Assembly (NCBI RefSeq): GCF_902167145.1
Contig: NC_050105.1
Coordinates: 115,027,898-115,091,897, forward strand
Direction: 5' to 3'
Length of the DNA stretch: 64,000 bases
Origin: Zea mays
Lineage: Eukaryota; Streptophyta; Magnoliopsida; Poales; Poaceae
The position numbers and the translations under genes were made by a program. Shown here piece after piece: positions 1 through 12,968 of the stretch. The notes below the pieces were generated by a model. That model was given only the letters and a program-made list of their open reading frames with translations, was not told the DNA's origin and did not search any database. Each line of letters begins with the position of its first letter. The stretch's first letter is position 1.

Positions 1-1618
1 TTTAAGGATCATCCTTCTTATTCTCATTGCCTTTAATTTCTGAAGCCCCAACAGAAGGGCTTCGTACTCAGCAATGTTATTTGTACAACTAAAATCCAGT
101 CTTGCTGCATAGCATGTTCTAACTTTAGAGGGCGCTACCAGGACAGCAGCGGCTCTTGCGCCGAAGGTTCCCCAAGAACCACCACAGAAGACCGTCCAGG
201 CTTCGGCGTCTTTTGTTACTTCTTCCTAAGCCCCTGGCGTCCAATCTCGATGAAATCCGCTAACGCCTGGGACTGAATTGAGGACCTGTATACATAGTCA
301 ATAGAAAATCCATTGAGCTCGACAGCCCATTTTCTGATCCTCCCAGTAGCTTCTCTATTCCTCATTATGTCTTTCAAAGGTTGCGACGAAGGAACAATTA
401 TATGATATGCTTGAAAATAATGCCGAAGCTTTCTGGAGGCCATCAACACAGCATATAACACCTTCTCCAATTCTGTATAATTTTTCTTTGATAAGCTTAG
501 AACTTCGGAGATGAAATATACTGGTGCTTGTTTTTTGACCTGGCCATCTTGCTTCTCCTGTACAAGCGCTGCACTGACTGCAGAGTGAGAGACTGCTACA
601 TATAAGAGTAATGGAGCCCCTGGCAAAGGTGGAGTTAGAGTTGTCAAGTCTATCAAGTATTGCTTTAACTCTTCGAAAGCCTTTTGCTGAGCCGGACCCC
701 ATTGGAAAACTTCGGCTGACTTTAGTATTTCAAAGAACTGTAGATTCCTTTCTGCTGATCTGGATATAAATCTGTTTAACGATGCCAGCATTCCTGCCAA
801 CTGTTGGGCCCCCTTCTTTGTATTTGGGGGCTCCATCCGAAGGATAGCTTCGATCTTATTTGGGTTAGCTTCGATTCCCTTCGTTGATACCAGACAACCA
901 AGGAACTTGCCCTTCTTCACTCCAAAAACACACTTTTCTGGATTTAATTTTAGACCAGCTTGCCTGAAATTGGCAAATGTCTCCTGCAAGTCAGCAATAT
1001 GATTCTCTTGCTTCATGCTTTTTCTATGATGTCATCAACATAAGTCAACACATTCCTGCCTATTTGAGAGTGAAGGACCTTGGCTGTTATTCTGCTGAAG
1101 CTTCCTCCAGCATTCTTGAGTCCCTCAGGCATTCGAAGGTAGCAATAAGTGCCACTAGGAGTTATGAAGCTAGTTTTTGGCTCATCTTCCTTCTTCATCC
1201 AAATTTGATGATAGCCTGAGTAGCAGTCCAGTAAACTCATGAGCTCCGAAGAAGCTGCTGCATCTATAAGGGAGTCTATTCTTGGTAATGGGAACTCGTC
1301 CTTTGGGCATGCTTTGTTGAGATCTATGAAGTCAATACACATTCTCCATTTGCCATTAGCTTTTTTCACCATAACAGTGTTGGCCAACCATTCTGGATAT
1401 GTTACTTGTCTGATAACACCAGCACTGAGAAGTCTCTTTACTTCGTTGCGAGCACCTTCAGCCTTATCATCAAACATCTTCCGAAGTCTTTGCTTCCTTG
1501 GCCTGAAAGATGGATCCACATTAAGTGAATGTTCGATGACATCTCTGTTGACACCACTGTTGGAACTTGCTTTCCTGGGCAAGTTGATCCAACGGGGGAG
1601 TGGAAAGAATGCAAGCAA
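1..1618 (-). pseudogene. Reverse transcriptase and RNase H of element A (frameshifted, partial)
   Basis: Ty3-type polymerase region that would copy the element RNA into DNA. From 1618 down, the reading shows the RT core: an LLDCYSGYHQ block holding the first catalytic Asp, an LNKACPKDEFPLPRID block, and the YVDD box at 1031-1042. The frame breaks just after YVDD near 1016 and resumes in another frame (216-1016) with LNPEKCVFGV and the connection domain. A third frame change near 216 leads into an RNase H core (215-1) with NNIAEYEALL, but the first RNase H Asp block reads CGGSWG, so the usual catalytic Asp there is changed. The 1619-1856 stretch, which should link it to protease, has no open frame. 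The gene cannot make a functional product. Confidence 0.85.
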
Positions 1619-1856
1619 GGTTTAGCTCAAGACTTCAATTGCTCTGTTCATCCGGCCTCTCAAGGGCACTGTACGGGGATATTTATAGGTGCTCGAGTGT
1701 CCAACGTCCCAATGTAAAGATCATTGGTGTCCAAGCAAAGACATCTTTGTTGTTGAACAAAAACCTTATCAGAGTTTTTTCTTGCTCAACAGATAATTAA
1801 GACCCCAACAGTACCCTTTGATCTGCTATATCTTCACATAGGAGCATAGGCTTTGG

Positions 1857-2633
1857 CTAATCTGCCGAAGCAGCCTTCTCTCTTTTGTGTTTATATTGTT
1901 GACAAGCTTCACCTCCATCTATGTTGTGAATTGCCTTTGAATCTGTCCAACTCCCTTTAGCCCTTCTGGCAGCTTCTTGACTTCCATGGACGACAATGGG
2001 CCCTTGTTCCGAAGGTATCTTCATGCATAAGTATGCTGGATGAAGTATTGCTTCGAAGGCATTAAGTGTTCCTCGACCAATGATTGCATTGTACGGGTAC
2101 TCCATATTGATATTGTCAAAAACAACTTGCTCAGTTCTTGTGTTGTGGACATAACCGAAGGTAACTGACATTGTGATTTTGTCGAGTGCCACAATCTACC
2201 GTCCGCCGAAGCCACACAGAGGGTGTGTAGCATCATGAATCTTGTCCTCTAGTTCTTGCATCTGTCTAAAGGCCTTTGCAAATATAATGTCCGCTGCACT
2301 GCCTGTGTCAACCAGAACATTGTGGACCAGAAATCCCTTGATGACACAAGATACGACCACAGCATCATTGTGAGGATAATCTTTTAGCTGAAGATCCTCC
2401 TGGGAGAAGGTGATTGGGATGTGAGACCACTTGGACCTGACGAAGGGTCCTTGCACCCCAACATGTTGCACTCTTCTCTGCGCTTCCTTCTTTTGTTTCT
2501 TGTTGGCTGGCTCTGAACTTGACCCACCCGTGATTGGGAGCACCAGCTTTGTGACCGAAGGTGCTACAGCTTGGTTGTTGAACGAAGCCATCGTCTCAGC
2601 ATTGGAAGTGAGTTCACCGGAGGTGGTCGCCAA
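1857..2633 (-). pseudogene. Aspartic protease region of element A (one in-frame stop)
   Basis: Retropepsin-like region. The reading from 2633 down contains VLVDTGSAADII (DTG active site) near 2290-2325 and a flap/Gly-rich segment further on, including IIGRGTLNAF near 2050-2085. A TAG at 2196-2198 interrupts one otherwise continuous frame, splitting it into 2196-2633 and 1857-2192. The protease begins almost at the primer-binding site, where several hundred codons of gag should stand. The first ~20 codons therefore probably represent leader or gag remnant fused to pol by the deletion. Decayed copy, not expected to work. Confidence 0.8.
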
Positions 2634-3259
2634 TGTCGGGGACTTATTCTCAAATGCTATGAGTTAAGAACAAGGCAACACAAGTGTTAATGGTTAAAGA
2701 CCTTCATCATTCGAAGCATTATTTCCCTTAGGATATAATGATCTTCAGACGAAGGTCATGAAGGATGTACCTTCTTCATATCAATACATGAAAAGTGGGA
2801 TCATATGACACATATAAATAAAACATGAATGATCATCTGATATCATTAGACTTTATATTCTCATTATATAATTATGGATAAACATCAACAATATTGAATT
2901 ACAATTATACCTTCGGCTTGACAGAAGGTGAGAATCCAAGTGTGATGTGCGAGTGAATACAAGTCAGCGTGAATAGTACTGGGGTACTGTTCATCTATTT
3001 ATAGGCACGGGTCGCAGCCCGGACAAAATTACATCTGTGCCCTTGATAACTAATCATAACCAAAACACAAGTTATCATGGACTAAACGGTCTTTTACTCT
3101 TTAAGTCGGTGCTGCCCTTTGTCTCAAGGTACATCGTCATGCCGAAGCTCCCTGGATTGTAGCTTCGGCTTATGCCTTCGTGATGTGTCTGCTTGCATGT
3201 CCCCCTGCCGAAGGTGTTTTTGCTTGGAGGACCTTCGGCGAAGAAGAAGCCCCCCAACA
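2634..3259 (-). repeat. 5' LTR of element A
   Basis: About 626 bp with TG...CA ends. On the minus strand it starts at 3259 with TGTTGGGGGGCTTCT and ends at 2634. A TATA-like TATAAATA lies on the minus strand at 2996-3003. The primer-binding site (TGGCGACCACC, minus strand, about 2621-2632) follows directly, which fixes the orientation. The inner ~150 bp match the ends of the D LTRs. Confidence 0.85.
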
Positions 3260-3936
3260 CATGCAAAAGAGATCGTTGATGTCTACAGATGCCCTAGGAG
3301 CATACTTGACATCTTTCAAAATACATTAGTTGTGTAGTTCATGAAGATGTGCAAACCATCAGTTCTAGACGAAGTCAACAGAACCATCACATGTCCTATG
3401 CAATGGTATGTTGTTTTTGTTCCTAGATGGACAAATTTTTATGTAAAAGTAAGTGGAAAATATAAGGATGTAATGATTCTGTAAGGCTTTTTATTGGAAT
3501 TAGAAAAATGCTATGAAAATTAGGAGGGCTTACCTTATTCATGTTTTTTGAGGTGGCGTTGCAGAGTTGAGGTTGTGGACTTCTTCAAGTGTTGCTTGGG
3601 CCTATGATGTATTTTCTTTGATGAGAAATGTGCTAATTGACAATATTTACCATAGTAACAAAGATGTTTTAGCATTAGTGAAAACGAAGTTGTAATAACC
3701 TTTTTGCGGGTGATTGTAATGTCTTGGACAAAATTTTAGGATTATTAGATGTTAAATTGTTTGTACACTGCGATGACATTTGGTTTAATACCTAAAGTAT
3801 GGTTTAATACCAGGGTCCAGAACATGCTTGAGGGGTCTGAACCCTAGCCATAGTGGTCCAGACACGTGGCGGTACCAGAACTCACTTGTCTTGAGGTTCG
3901 GATGGCACACATGGGGACCAGATTTGATCTTGTAGC
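3260..3936. other. Unassigned AT-rich stretch
   Basis: No open frame of note, no RNA gene and no terminal repeats recognised. It flanks element A on the right and probably belongs to an older repeat into which A inserted. Confidence 0.4.
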
Positions 3937-4245
3937 CAAAGAGTGCCTTTAATCCTAGGTTATGGAGCCCTTCCAGACCCCCTATCCACGGACCTGATGT
4001 GCTCATGTGAAGATCTGAGATCCACCCACGGAGATCTAGACCTACAATCGAGGTTGTTGATTACTCTGGGGCTTGTGGTGATCGTAGCCTAGCTTAGGGC
4101 ACGAGCCCAGCTGGCCCGCAACCATGCATGGTGGGCCCAAGCCCTGAGTCGGGCTAGCCACCCGGTAGTCCCATGGCTATGGGTAGCCACATGAGTCTCA
4201 CTTTGACCTAGCAGGAGTGGGTACCCCATATTTTGGGTACCGGTA
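3937..4245. repeat. Dispersed repeat, copy 1
   Basis: About 310 bp clearly related to 20388-20690 in the same orientation. Shared blocks include AGCCAAAGAGT, GATCTAGACCTAC, GGGGCTTGTGGTGATC and AGTCCCATGGCTATGGGTAG. The family is unknown; a fragment of a long LTR is the most likely explanation. The short open frames here are not conserved between the copies. Confidence 0.7.
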
Positions 4246-4559
4246 GAGGCCCCCAGACCCACCTTGGGTGAGGTGGCGAACGCGCAGGTGGGGCCATACA
4301 TGCATCTTGCTCTTGATCTCTGCGCATGCGTTTTCCATGTCGAGTGGTTTGCTTGGCGGTACATCGCTGTTACCGTAAAGATGAAGATGGTCTGGCCCCC
4401 ATGTATGCCTTATTTGACTCGAAGGCAAGAATCTCTTCCTACTGCCCCCTGGCATGAAAGGCTCCCTAGAGGTAGTCCTTGATCCTTGGGGCTACCTTTA
4501 GACCAGAGAGCTGAGAGCTACCCCTGAGTATAGTTTAGGAATAGTGCTCAATAGTGTAC

Positions 4560-5850
4560 CCTCGTGATCTTCATTTTGTTATACTCAATCTATCGATTTA
4601 TATAACTGAGCATTCGCCGAGCAGAGTTTCGGGATCCGACCCTTAAATTTGGACGGGGTGCAGACCTTTGGGCACACGGTTCGGAAGGTACTAAGTCAGC
4701 TATTCTAGGGTGGTGGAAGATGTAGGCTTATGGTACGGGACTAGGCTAAGCGCCTACCCAGCTCTAGACCACCCCTGAGAATGTGGACTTTTCTCTTAGA
4801 CCAAGCCCCTACAAGTCTTGTACCTTGTTCAGAATTTAAGAGGGATTACAAACTAAGAGATAATGCTAGTTACACAATTTAGATTTCATGATAACAAACA
4901 AAAGTGAGAACCTCGAGCGAGGGGTAGAAAGAGAATCATACCTAGGTTAAGAACATGTCGATAGAGCCGACGCGTAGATATTTTACTTGAGAGCAAAACA
5001 TGTCTTCATTACTACTATATACACGAGTTTTTACGCGAAAGTCACCAGGGACCGGGTTTATAAGGGTGACCCCTACCGAACTGGACCACACATGGTGCCA
5101 GAGACCGGGTTTACACAGGCAGGCCTTACCGAACTAGGACCCGAGTAGTTTGGCTTAAGGGCAAGATTTTTCCTCTGCTGTCCCCTAGGTACTTTGATTT
5201 CCGTGAGGTAGATTCAATTGTTTGAGAGAAATGCAAGACCAGAGGCTGGTTCTGAACACAGCTCGGGACTAAAGCCTCGCGATGTACCCATAAGATTCCC
5301 ATTTTGTTGTACTCAATCCTTCGAATCATATATCCGAACCTTACTAAGCCTATCTTTAGGACCAGTCCTTGAATCTGGACAAGGTCTAGAACCTTGGTTA
5401 CCTAGCTAATGGTACTTGGTCAGCTGTTCTGGGGCGGTGGAAGGTGTAGGCTTATGGTATGAAACCAGGCTAAGCAGCTACCTAGCTCCAGACCACCCCT
5501 GTGAACGTGGACTCTTTCCCTAAGGCCGAGTTCCTAGTGATTCGTTCCTTATCCATCATCAAGTGGGGCCCTGAAACAGGTGCAAGGTTTTGATACATAA
5601 CCCGGATTTCATGATTACAACAAATGTTTGGATCCGCAGAAGGGGCAGAGGAAAGCATTATGCCCAAATAGTAAAAGAAATTGATGGACGAGAGCAAATC
5701 ATTCCTTTATTACTGGATACATGTGATCTCCATGATGAACACCACAGACCGGGTTTACAAGGGCGACCCCTACCGGTCTAAACCACAGATGGTGCCAGAG
5801 ACCGAGTTTACATAGGCTGGCCTTACCGGACTGGGCCATAGATAAATGCA
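4560..5850. repeat. Diverged tandem duplication, period about 0.7 kb
   Basis: Three landmarks recur in the same order: ATTTTGTT.TACTCAAT at about 4572 and 5300, TGTAGGCTTATGGTA at 4721 and 5445, and GACCGGGTTTA at about 5050 and 5747. Offsets of about 697-728 bp show indels between the units. No coding capacity was recognised. It probably represents the internal repeat of an LTR or untranslated region. Confidence 0.7.
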
Positions 5851-5949
5851 TATCCTATCACAAAGGAAGAGTCCATTCTCATGCTACTTTGGAAGTAGGA
5901 GATACAAGCCTGACCTAAATCGCCTGGACTCCGTTGCACATCGGATTTC

Positions 5950-7227
5950 TGAAAGAGAAATGGGCTTAATCATTTCCTATAATTGATTTTGGTGTTTGAC
6001 GTACATCACAAACCACGTGGACTAACTAGTTTGCATAGTTGTCATTTAACTCAGGTACATAAAGTTCAACATAAACCAACAAAGAATATAAGTTGGGAAC
6101 TCTACAAAGTTTGGAGCAAAGACAAGCATAGGTGCTGCCAGTGGCGCACGAACACTGTCTGGTGTGCACCAGACACTATCCGGTGCCCAGGCCGAGCACC
6201 TCACAAACTGGCCGCTCTCGGGGTTTTCCCAGAGCAGCTCCGCTATTCACCGAACCGTCCGGTGTGCACCAGACATGTCTGGTGAACTAACAGAGCAATG
6301 GTCAACAGCGCCCAACAATCGACTACGATGTCAGATGAACAGTGAACATTGTGCAAGTCAGAAGTCAGAGTAGTGAAGTTAGAATGCACCGGACTGTCCG
6401 GTGCCGTAAGAGGACAAAGGACTTCAACGGTCAACTGGTCCAAACCCCAACAGTCTGCTGACGTGGCAGGCACTGGATAGTAAACAGTGTCATGTCTGGT
6501 GCACCACCGGACTGTCCGGTTTGCCCATCGACAACAACGACTGGAATAGTGGTTGGGGCTATAAATACCCCCAACCACCACCATTTAGGCCATACAAGTT
6601 TTCTGAACTCCACATTCAATACAAGAGCAAAAGCATTCACTCCAAGACACATCCAAAAGATCAAATCCTCTTCAAGCCTCAAAATCAACTCAATTGCCTA
6701 GTGACTTGAGAGAGGGTGTTTTATGTTTCTTTTGTTGCTCTGGTTGCTTGGATTGCTTTCTCCTTCCCATTCTAATTCTTCTAAGTGCTTTGTAAAGCTA
6801 GCAAGAGACACCTAAGTGTGTGGTGATCCTTGTGGGGTCTTAGTGACCCAAGTGATTAAGGAGAAGCACTCGACCGGTCTATGTGACCGATTGAGAGAGG
6901 GAAAGGGTTGGAATAGATCCGACCTTTGTGGCCTCCTCAACGGGGACTAGGTTCTTTGGAACCAAACCTCGGTAAACAAATCACCGTGTTCATTTGTGTT
7001 GACTTCCACTTGATTTGTTTCCCCCTCTTTGCTCTCTCTAAAAGTTCCCTTGCTCATATTGATTTGAGTTTGCTCCCAAGGTTATCCGCATTGATTAAGC
7101 AACTCATGGCAAGGAGAACTATCTTCCGCACTCAGAATTTATTTCTAACGCTAACCTCAAGTGTAGTGTGTGTTTAAAGATTGTAAATTTTAGGTTTCGC
7201 CTATTCACCCCCTATAGGCGACTTTCA
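5950..7227 (+). repeat. 5' LTR of element B
   Basis: 1278 bp with TGAAAG at the start and CTTTCA at the end. TATAAATA at 6560-6567 lies in the GGGGCTATAAATACCCCCAA context also seen in the other Sirevirus LTRs of this window. Upstream of it are degenerate copies of the short palindromic motif CACCGGACTGTCCGGTG (about 6155-6530), a known LTR signature of maize Sireviruses. Confidence 0.9.
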
Positions 7228-7229
7228 AT

Positions 7230-7242
7230 TGATATCAAAGCT
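7230..7242 (+). other. Primer-binding site of element B
   Basis: TGATATCAAAGCT, two bases after the LTR end. It is a mutated form of the TGGTATCAGAGC initiator tRNA-Met site seen intact in element E (32953). Confidence 0.8.
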
Positions 7243-7273
7243 CGATGCTTCATTAAGAGTCTAACAACTCGAA

Positions 7274-9726
7274 GTGATGTCGGGAGAACACGACAAGAGG
7301 GAGATGGTCACCGGTGATAAGCCTGTAGCCTCGGGAGGGAAGAACAATGAACAGACTGCATCAAAGGAGGCCGGCGACATGCATAAGGAGGAATCTGCCT
7401 CCTCTATCAAGTCACATAGGAAGGATGACAAGAAGAAAAAGAAAATGAATAAGGTGGTCTACTATGAGACCGACTCTTCATCACCTTCCACATCCGCCAC
7501 CGAGTCTACCACTTCGAAGTGCCAAGAGCGCAAGAAGTATAGTAAGATGCCTCTACGCTATCATCACATTCCAAAACGTGCTCCTCTACTTTCCGTACCT
7601 CTAGGAAAACCACCATATTTTGATGGTGAAGATTATTGTATGTGGAGTGATAAAATGAGGCACCATCTAACCTCACTCCACGAAAGCATATGGGATATTG
7701 TTGAGTTTAGAGTGCAGGCACCACAGGTGGGCGACGAGGATTATGACTCCGATGAGGCCACCCAAATAAGGCATTTTAACTCCCAAGCAACTTCTATACT
7801 CCTCGCTTCCTTGTGTCGAGAGGAGTATAATAAATTGCAAGGGTTGAAAAATGCCAAAGAAATTTGGGAAGTCCTCAAGACGGCGCATGAAGGCGATGAG
7901 GTGACCAAAATCACCAAGTGCGAGACGATCGAGGGAGAGCTCGATCAGTTCGTCCTCAACAAAGGAGAGGAGCCACAAGCAATGTACAATCGGCTCAAAA
8001 CAATGGTCAACCAAGTGCGCAACCTCGGGAGCACCAAGTGGGATGACCATGAAATGGTCAAGGTTATTCTTAGATCACTTGTTTTTCGTAATCCCACACA
8101 AGTGCAACTAATTCGTGGAGATCCTAGTTATAAACAGATGTCTCCCGAGTAGGTAATTGGCAAGTTTGTGAGCTTCGAACTTATGATTAAAGACTCCGAA
8201 CACATTGTCAACTTAGATCAAGGCGACACCTCCACACTCGAGGTGCAACCCATTGCATTCAAAGCAATGGAACAGAAGAAGGAAGAGTCTACACCAAGTA
8301 GACTCCCAATTGACGCTTTCAAGCTCGATAATGAGGAGATGGCTCTTATCATCAAGAGTTTTCGGCAAATCCTCAAGCAAAGGAAGGGGAAGGACTACAA
8401 ACCCTGTTCCAAGAGGGTTTGTTACAGGTGTGGTAAGTCCGGTCACTTTATTGCTAAATGTCCATATACATCTGACAGCGACAAGGACGACGACAAGAAA
8501 GGGAAGAAGAAGATGGAGAAGAAAAGATACTACAAGAAGAAGGGTGGTGAGGCGCACATGAGGCGGGAATGGGACACTGACGTGAGCTCCACCGACTCCT
8601 CCTTCAATGAGGACACCGCCAACATCGCCATCAACAAGAGCCTTCTTTTCTCCAACGTCGACCACAAATGTCTCATGGCTAAGGACGGCAAAAAGAAGAA
8701 GGTACATTCTAGAGATACCCCCAAATATACTACTTCCGATGATGAGGGTAGCTCTATGGATAATGAAGATGATTTAAATTCTCGTTTTGCAAACCTTACC
8801 AAGGATCAAAAGAAAAAGATAAATGAATTGATAGAAACCATTAACGAGAAGGATGATCTTTTGGAATGCCAAGAGGACTTGCTTGTTAAGGAAAATAAAA
8901 AAATTGTTAAGTTGAAAAATGCTTATGCTCTGGAAGTTGAAAAATGTGAGAATTTGTCTAGAGAGCTTAACATTTGCAATGATTCAATTTCTTGTCTTAG
9001 AACTGAGAATGATAGTTTAAATGCTAAGATAGAAGAATTGAATGCTTGCAATGTTTCTACATCTACTGTTGAGCATGTCACCATTTGCACTAGATGTAGA
9101 GATGTTAATATTGATGCTATGAATGATCACCTTGCCATGATTAAAGAACAAAATGATCACATAGCCAAATTAAATGCTAAAATTGCCAAGCATGAGTTAG
9201 AAAATGAAAAATTTAAATTTGCTCGTAGCATGCTCTATAATGGGAGACACCCTGACATTAAGGATGGCATTGGCTTCCAATAAGGGAGCCAAAGCAACAT
9301 CAAACTTAATGCTCCTAAGAACATGCTTTCAAATTTTGTTAAGGGTAAGGCTCCCATGGTTCAGGATAGAGAGGGTTACATTTTATATCCTGAGAACTAT
9401 TCTGAGCACAAAATTAGGAAAATTCATGCTAGAAAATCTCATACTGTTTCTCATCATGTTTACATGTATAGTAATGAGGCATCTAGCTCTAGGCATTCAA
9501 CTCATATCAAAATGCATAAAAGAAAACTGTCAAGGCATCAAATGAACATAGCATTTCATTTAAGACCTTTGATGCATCTTTTGTGTTAACTAACAAATCA
9601 GGCAAAGTAGTTGCCAAATATGTTGGGGCAAACACAAGAGTCTCAAGACTTGTGTTTGGGTACCCAAGGTGCTTGTTTCTAATGTGAAAGGACCCAAGAC
9701 CGTTTGGGTACCTAAGAACAAGACCT
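7274..9726 (+). pseudogene. gag of element B (stops and a frameshift)
   Basis: Capsid and nucleocapsid polyprotein of a Sirevirus. A Lys-rich N-terminus (near 7425-7450) is followed by the gag core around KPPYFDGEDYCMWSDKM (about 7600-8150), a CX2CX4HX4C zinc knuckle (CYRCGKSGHFIAKC, about 8419-8460), and a long Glu/Lys/Leu-rich coiled-coil extension (about 8790-9220). One frame runs from 7274 with in-frame stops at 8150-8152 (TAG) and 9281-9283 (TAA). A frameshift near 9530 follows, and the tail ends around 9726. The start ATG at 7274 lies 47 bases after the LTR, in the same context as in E (32999). It is non-functional. Confidence 0.85.
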
Positions 9727-9740
9727 AAATTTGTTTTGTA

Positions 9741-12700
9741 GGTTTATGCATCCGGTGGGACAAGTTGGATAATCGATAGCGGGTGCACAAACCACATGAC
9801 AGGGGAGAAAAGGATTTTCTCCTCATATGAGAAAAATGATGATCCCCAAAGAATAATCACATTCGGGGATGGAAATCAAGGTTTGGGTAAAATTGCTATA
9901 TCCCCTAACCATTCCATTTCTAATGTTTTCTTGTAGATTCTTTAGATTACAACTTGCTTTCAGTTTCTCAATTATGCAAAATGGGTTACAACTGTCTTTT
10001 TACTGTTGTTGGTGTTACTGTCTTTAGAAGAAGTGATGATTCAGTAGCATTTAAGGGGGTGTTAGATAGTTAGCTATATTTAGTTGATTTTAATGATAAC
10101 AATGCTGAACTAGATACTTGCTTAATTACTAAGACTAATATAGGCTCGCTTTGGCATCGCCGACTTGCCCATGTTGGGATGAAGAATCTTCACAAGCTTC
10201 TAAAGGGAGAACACATTTTATGACTAACAAATGTTCATTTTGAGAAAGACATTATTTGTAGCGCATGTCAAACAGGGAAGCAAGTTGGAGCTCATCATCC
10301 ACACAAGAACATCATGATGACCGACATGCCGCTTGAGCTACTCCACATGGATCTATTCGGCCCGATCGCTTATATAAGCATCGGAGGAAGTAAGTATTGT
10401 CTTATTATTGTGGATGATTATTCTCGCTTCACTTGGGTATTCTTTTTGCAGGAAAAATCTCAAACCCAAGAGACCTTAAAGAGATTCTTAAGATGGGCTC
10501 AAAATGAGTTCGGATTGAGAATAAAAAAAAGATTAGAAGCGACAATAGAACGAAGTTCAAGAACTCTCAAATTGAAGGATTTCTTGAGGAGGAAGGCATC
10601 AAGCATGAGTTCTCTTCTCCCTACACACCTCAACAAAATGGAGTAGTGGAGAGGAAGAATAGAATGCTTTTGGATATGGCAAGGACCATGCTTGATGAGT
10701 ACAAGACACCAGATCGGTTTTGGGTGGAGGCGATTAACACCGCTTGCTACTCCATCAACCAGCTCTACCTTCATCGAATCCTCAAGAAGACATCATATGA
10801 ACTCCTCACTGGCAAAAAGCCCAATGTTTCTTATTTTAGAGTTTTTGGGAGCAAATGCTTTATTCTTATTAAAAGAGGTAGAAATTCTAAATTTGCTCCT
10901 AAAGTAGTAGAAGGCTTTTTACTTGGTTATGACTCAAACACAAGGGCATATAGAGTCTTCAACAAGTCCACTGGATCAGTTGAAGTTTCTTATGACATTG
11001 TGTTTGATGAGACTAATGGCTCCCAAGTGGAGCAAGTTGATCTTGATGAATTAGATGATGAAGAGGCTCCATGCGTCGCACTAAGGAACATGTCCATTGG
11101 GGATGTTTGTCCAAAAGAATCCAAAGAGCCTCCACAAGCACAAGATCAACCATCACCTTCCATACAAGCATCTCCACCAACTCAATATGAGGAAATGACT
11201 CAAGAAAAAGAAGATGAAGACCAAGACGACGAGCCACCTCAAGAGGAGGACATTGATCAAGGGGGAGATGAAGATGATCAAGATAAGGAAGATGATCAGG
11301 AAATTTGGGATCAAAGACCATCGCACCCAAGAGTCCACCAAGCAATTCAAAGAGATCACCCCGTCAACTCCATACTTGGTGACATTCACAAGGGGGTAAC
11401 CACTCGATCTCGAGTTGCTCATTTTTGTGAACATTACTCTCTTGTGTCTTCTATTGAGCCATACAAGATAGAGGATGCACTAAGAGATCCGGACTGGGTG
11501 GTGGCAATGCAAGAAGAGCTCAACAACTTCATGAGGAATGAGGTATGACATTTAGTTCCACGTCCTAACCAAAATGTTGTAGGTACCAACTGGGTATTCC
11601 GCAACAAGCAAGATGAGCATGGTGTGGTGACTAGGAACAAAGCCCAACTTGTTGCAAAAAGGGTATTCACAAGTAGAAGGTTTAGATTTTGATGAGACCT
11701 ATGCACCCGTAGTTAGGCTTGAGTCAATTTGTATATTACTTGCCTATGCTACTTACCATGGCTTTAAGTTATATCAAATGGACGTGAAGAGTGCCTTCCT
11801 CAATGACCCTATCAAGGAAGAGGTGTATGTTGAGCAACCTCCCGGCTTTGAAGATAGTGAGTACCCTTCTCATGTTTATAAGCTCTCAAAGGTGCTTTAT
11901 GGGCTTAAGCAAGCCCCAAGAGCTTGGTATGAATGCCTGAGAGACTTTCTTATCACTAATGGCTTCAAAGTCGGAAAAGCTGATCCTACTCTCTTCACTA
12001 AAACTATTGCTAGAGACTTGTTTATATGCCAAATTTATGTTGATGTTATTGTATTTGGGTCTACTAACAAGTCGTCTTGTGAAGAGTTCAGTAGGATCAT
12101 GATACAGAAATTCGAGATGTCAATGATGAGGGAGTTGAAGTATTTCCTTGAATTTCAAATCAAGCAACTCCAAGAGGGCACCTTCATCTACCAAACTAAG
12201 TACATTCAAGGCATACTCAAGAAGTTTGGAATGAAGAATGCCAAACCCATCAAGAGACCCATGTGAACAAATGAGCATCTCGACCCATGTGAACAAAGGT
12301 ATACCGGTCGATGATAATATCTTTACTCTATTTATGTGCTTCATGACCGGATATTATGCTTTCCGTAAGCATGTGTGCAAGGTTCTAGGCAAATCCTAAG
12401 GAAGTTCACCTTAGGGTCGTGAAAAAAAATCATGAGATATTTAGTTTACACTCCTAAGTTTGGGCTATGGTACCCTAAGGGATTGACCTTTGATCTAACT
12501 GGGTATTCCAATGCCGATTATGCTGGATGTAAAATGGATAGGAAGAGCACATCAGGGACTTGTCAGTTTCTGGGAAGATCTCTGGTGTCTTGGGCTTCAA
12601 ATAAACAAAACTCAGTAGCTCTATCCACCACCGAAGCCGAGTATATTGCTGCAGACCATTGTTGTGCATAATTACTCTGGATGAGGCAAACCCTTAGGGA

Positions 12701-12968
12701 CTATGGCTACAAGTTGAGCAAAGTCCCTCTCCTATGTGATAATGAAAGTGCAATCCGCATGGCGGATAATCCCGTTGTACATAGCCACACTAAGCACATA
12801 TACATCCAGTATCACTTTTTGACAGATCACCAACAAAAGGGGATATCGAAATTACTTATGTTAACACCCACAACCAATTAGCCGATATCTTTACCAAGCC
12901 CCCTAGATGAAAATACTTTTAGCAAGCTTAGGAATGAGCTAAACATCTTAGATTCTCGGAACTTTGAT
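9741..12968 (+). pseudogene. pol of element B (protease-integrase-RT-RNase H, heavily mutated)
   Basis: Copia-order polyprotein. The protease active site reads DSGCTNHM at 9775-9798. The integrase zinc region holds WHRRLAH near 10150 and CSACQ near 10260, and the core starts LLHMDLFGPI near 10340. RT begins near 11480 (EELNNF) with [12 protein letters not shown] near 11770, and RNase H runs about 12480-12900. The second Asp of the YVDD box (12037-12048) is Val, so the polymerase site itself is lost. Frameshifts lie near 9929, 10535 and 11655, and stops at 11546, 12264 and 12669. It is an old, dead copy. Confidence 0.88.

Larger units (their letters stand above)
1..3259 (-). mobile_element. 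Element A: Ty3/gypsy LTR retrotransposon, 5' part, gag deleted
   Basis: On the minus strand the order is LTR (2634-3259), primer-binding site, protease, reverse transcriptase, RNase H, then the left edge of the window. This is the Ty3/gypsy order. No gag is present between the primer-binding site and the protease, so the copy is internally deleted. The LTR shares its inner end with element D and is rich in CCGAAG/CTTCGG motifs, which ties A to D and G. Integrase and the 3' LTR would lie left of the window. The family name was not assigned. Confidence 0.85.

Noticed and set aside
8213..8707. 164-codon minus frame across the B gag (and the equivalent at 40812-41375)
   Set aside because: Antisense shadow of the Lys/Glu-rich gag; it follows the conserved sense frame and has no features of its own.
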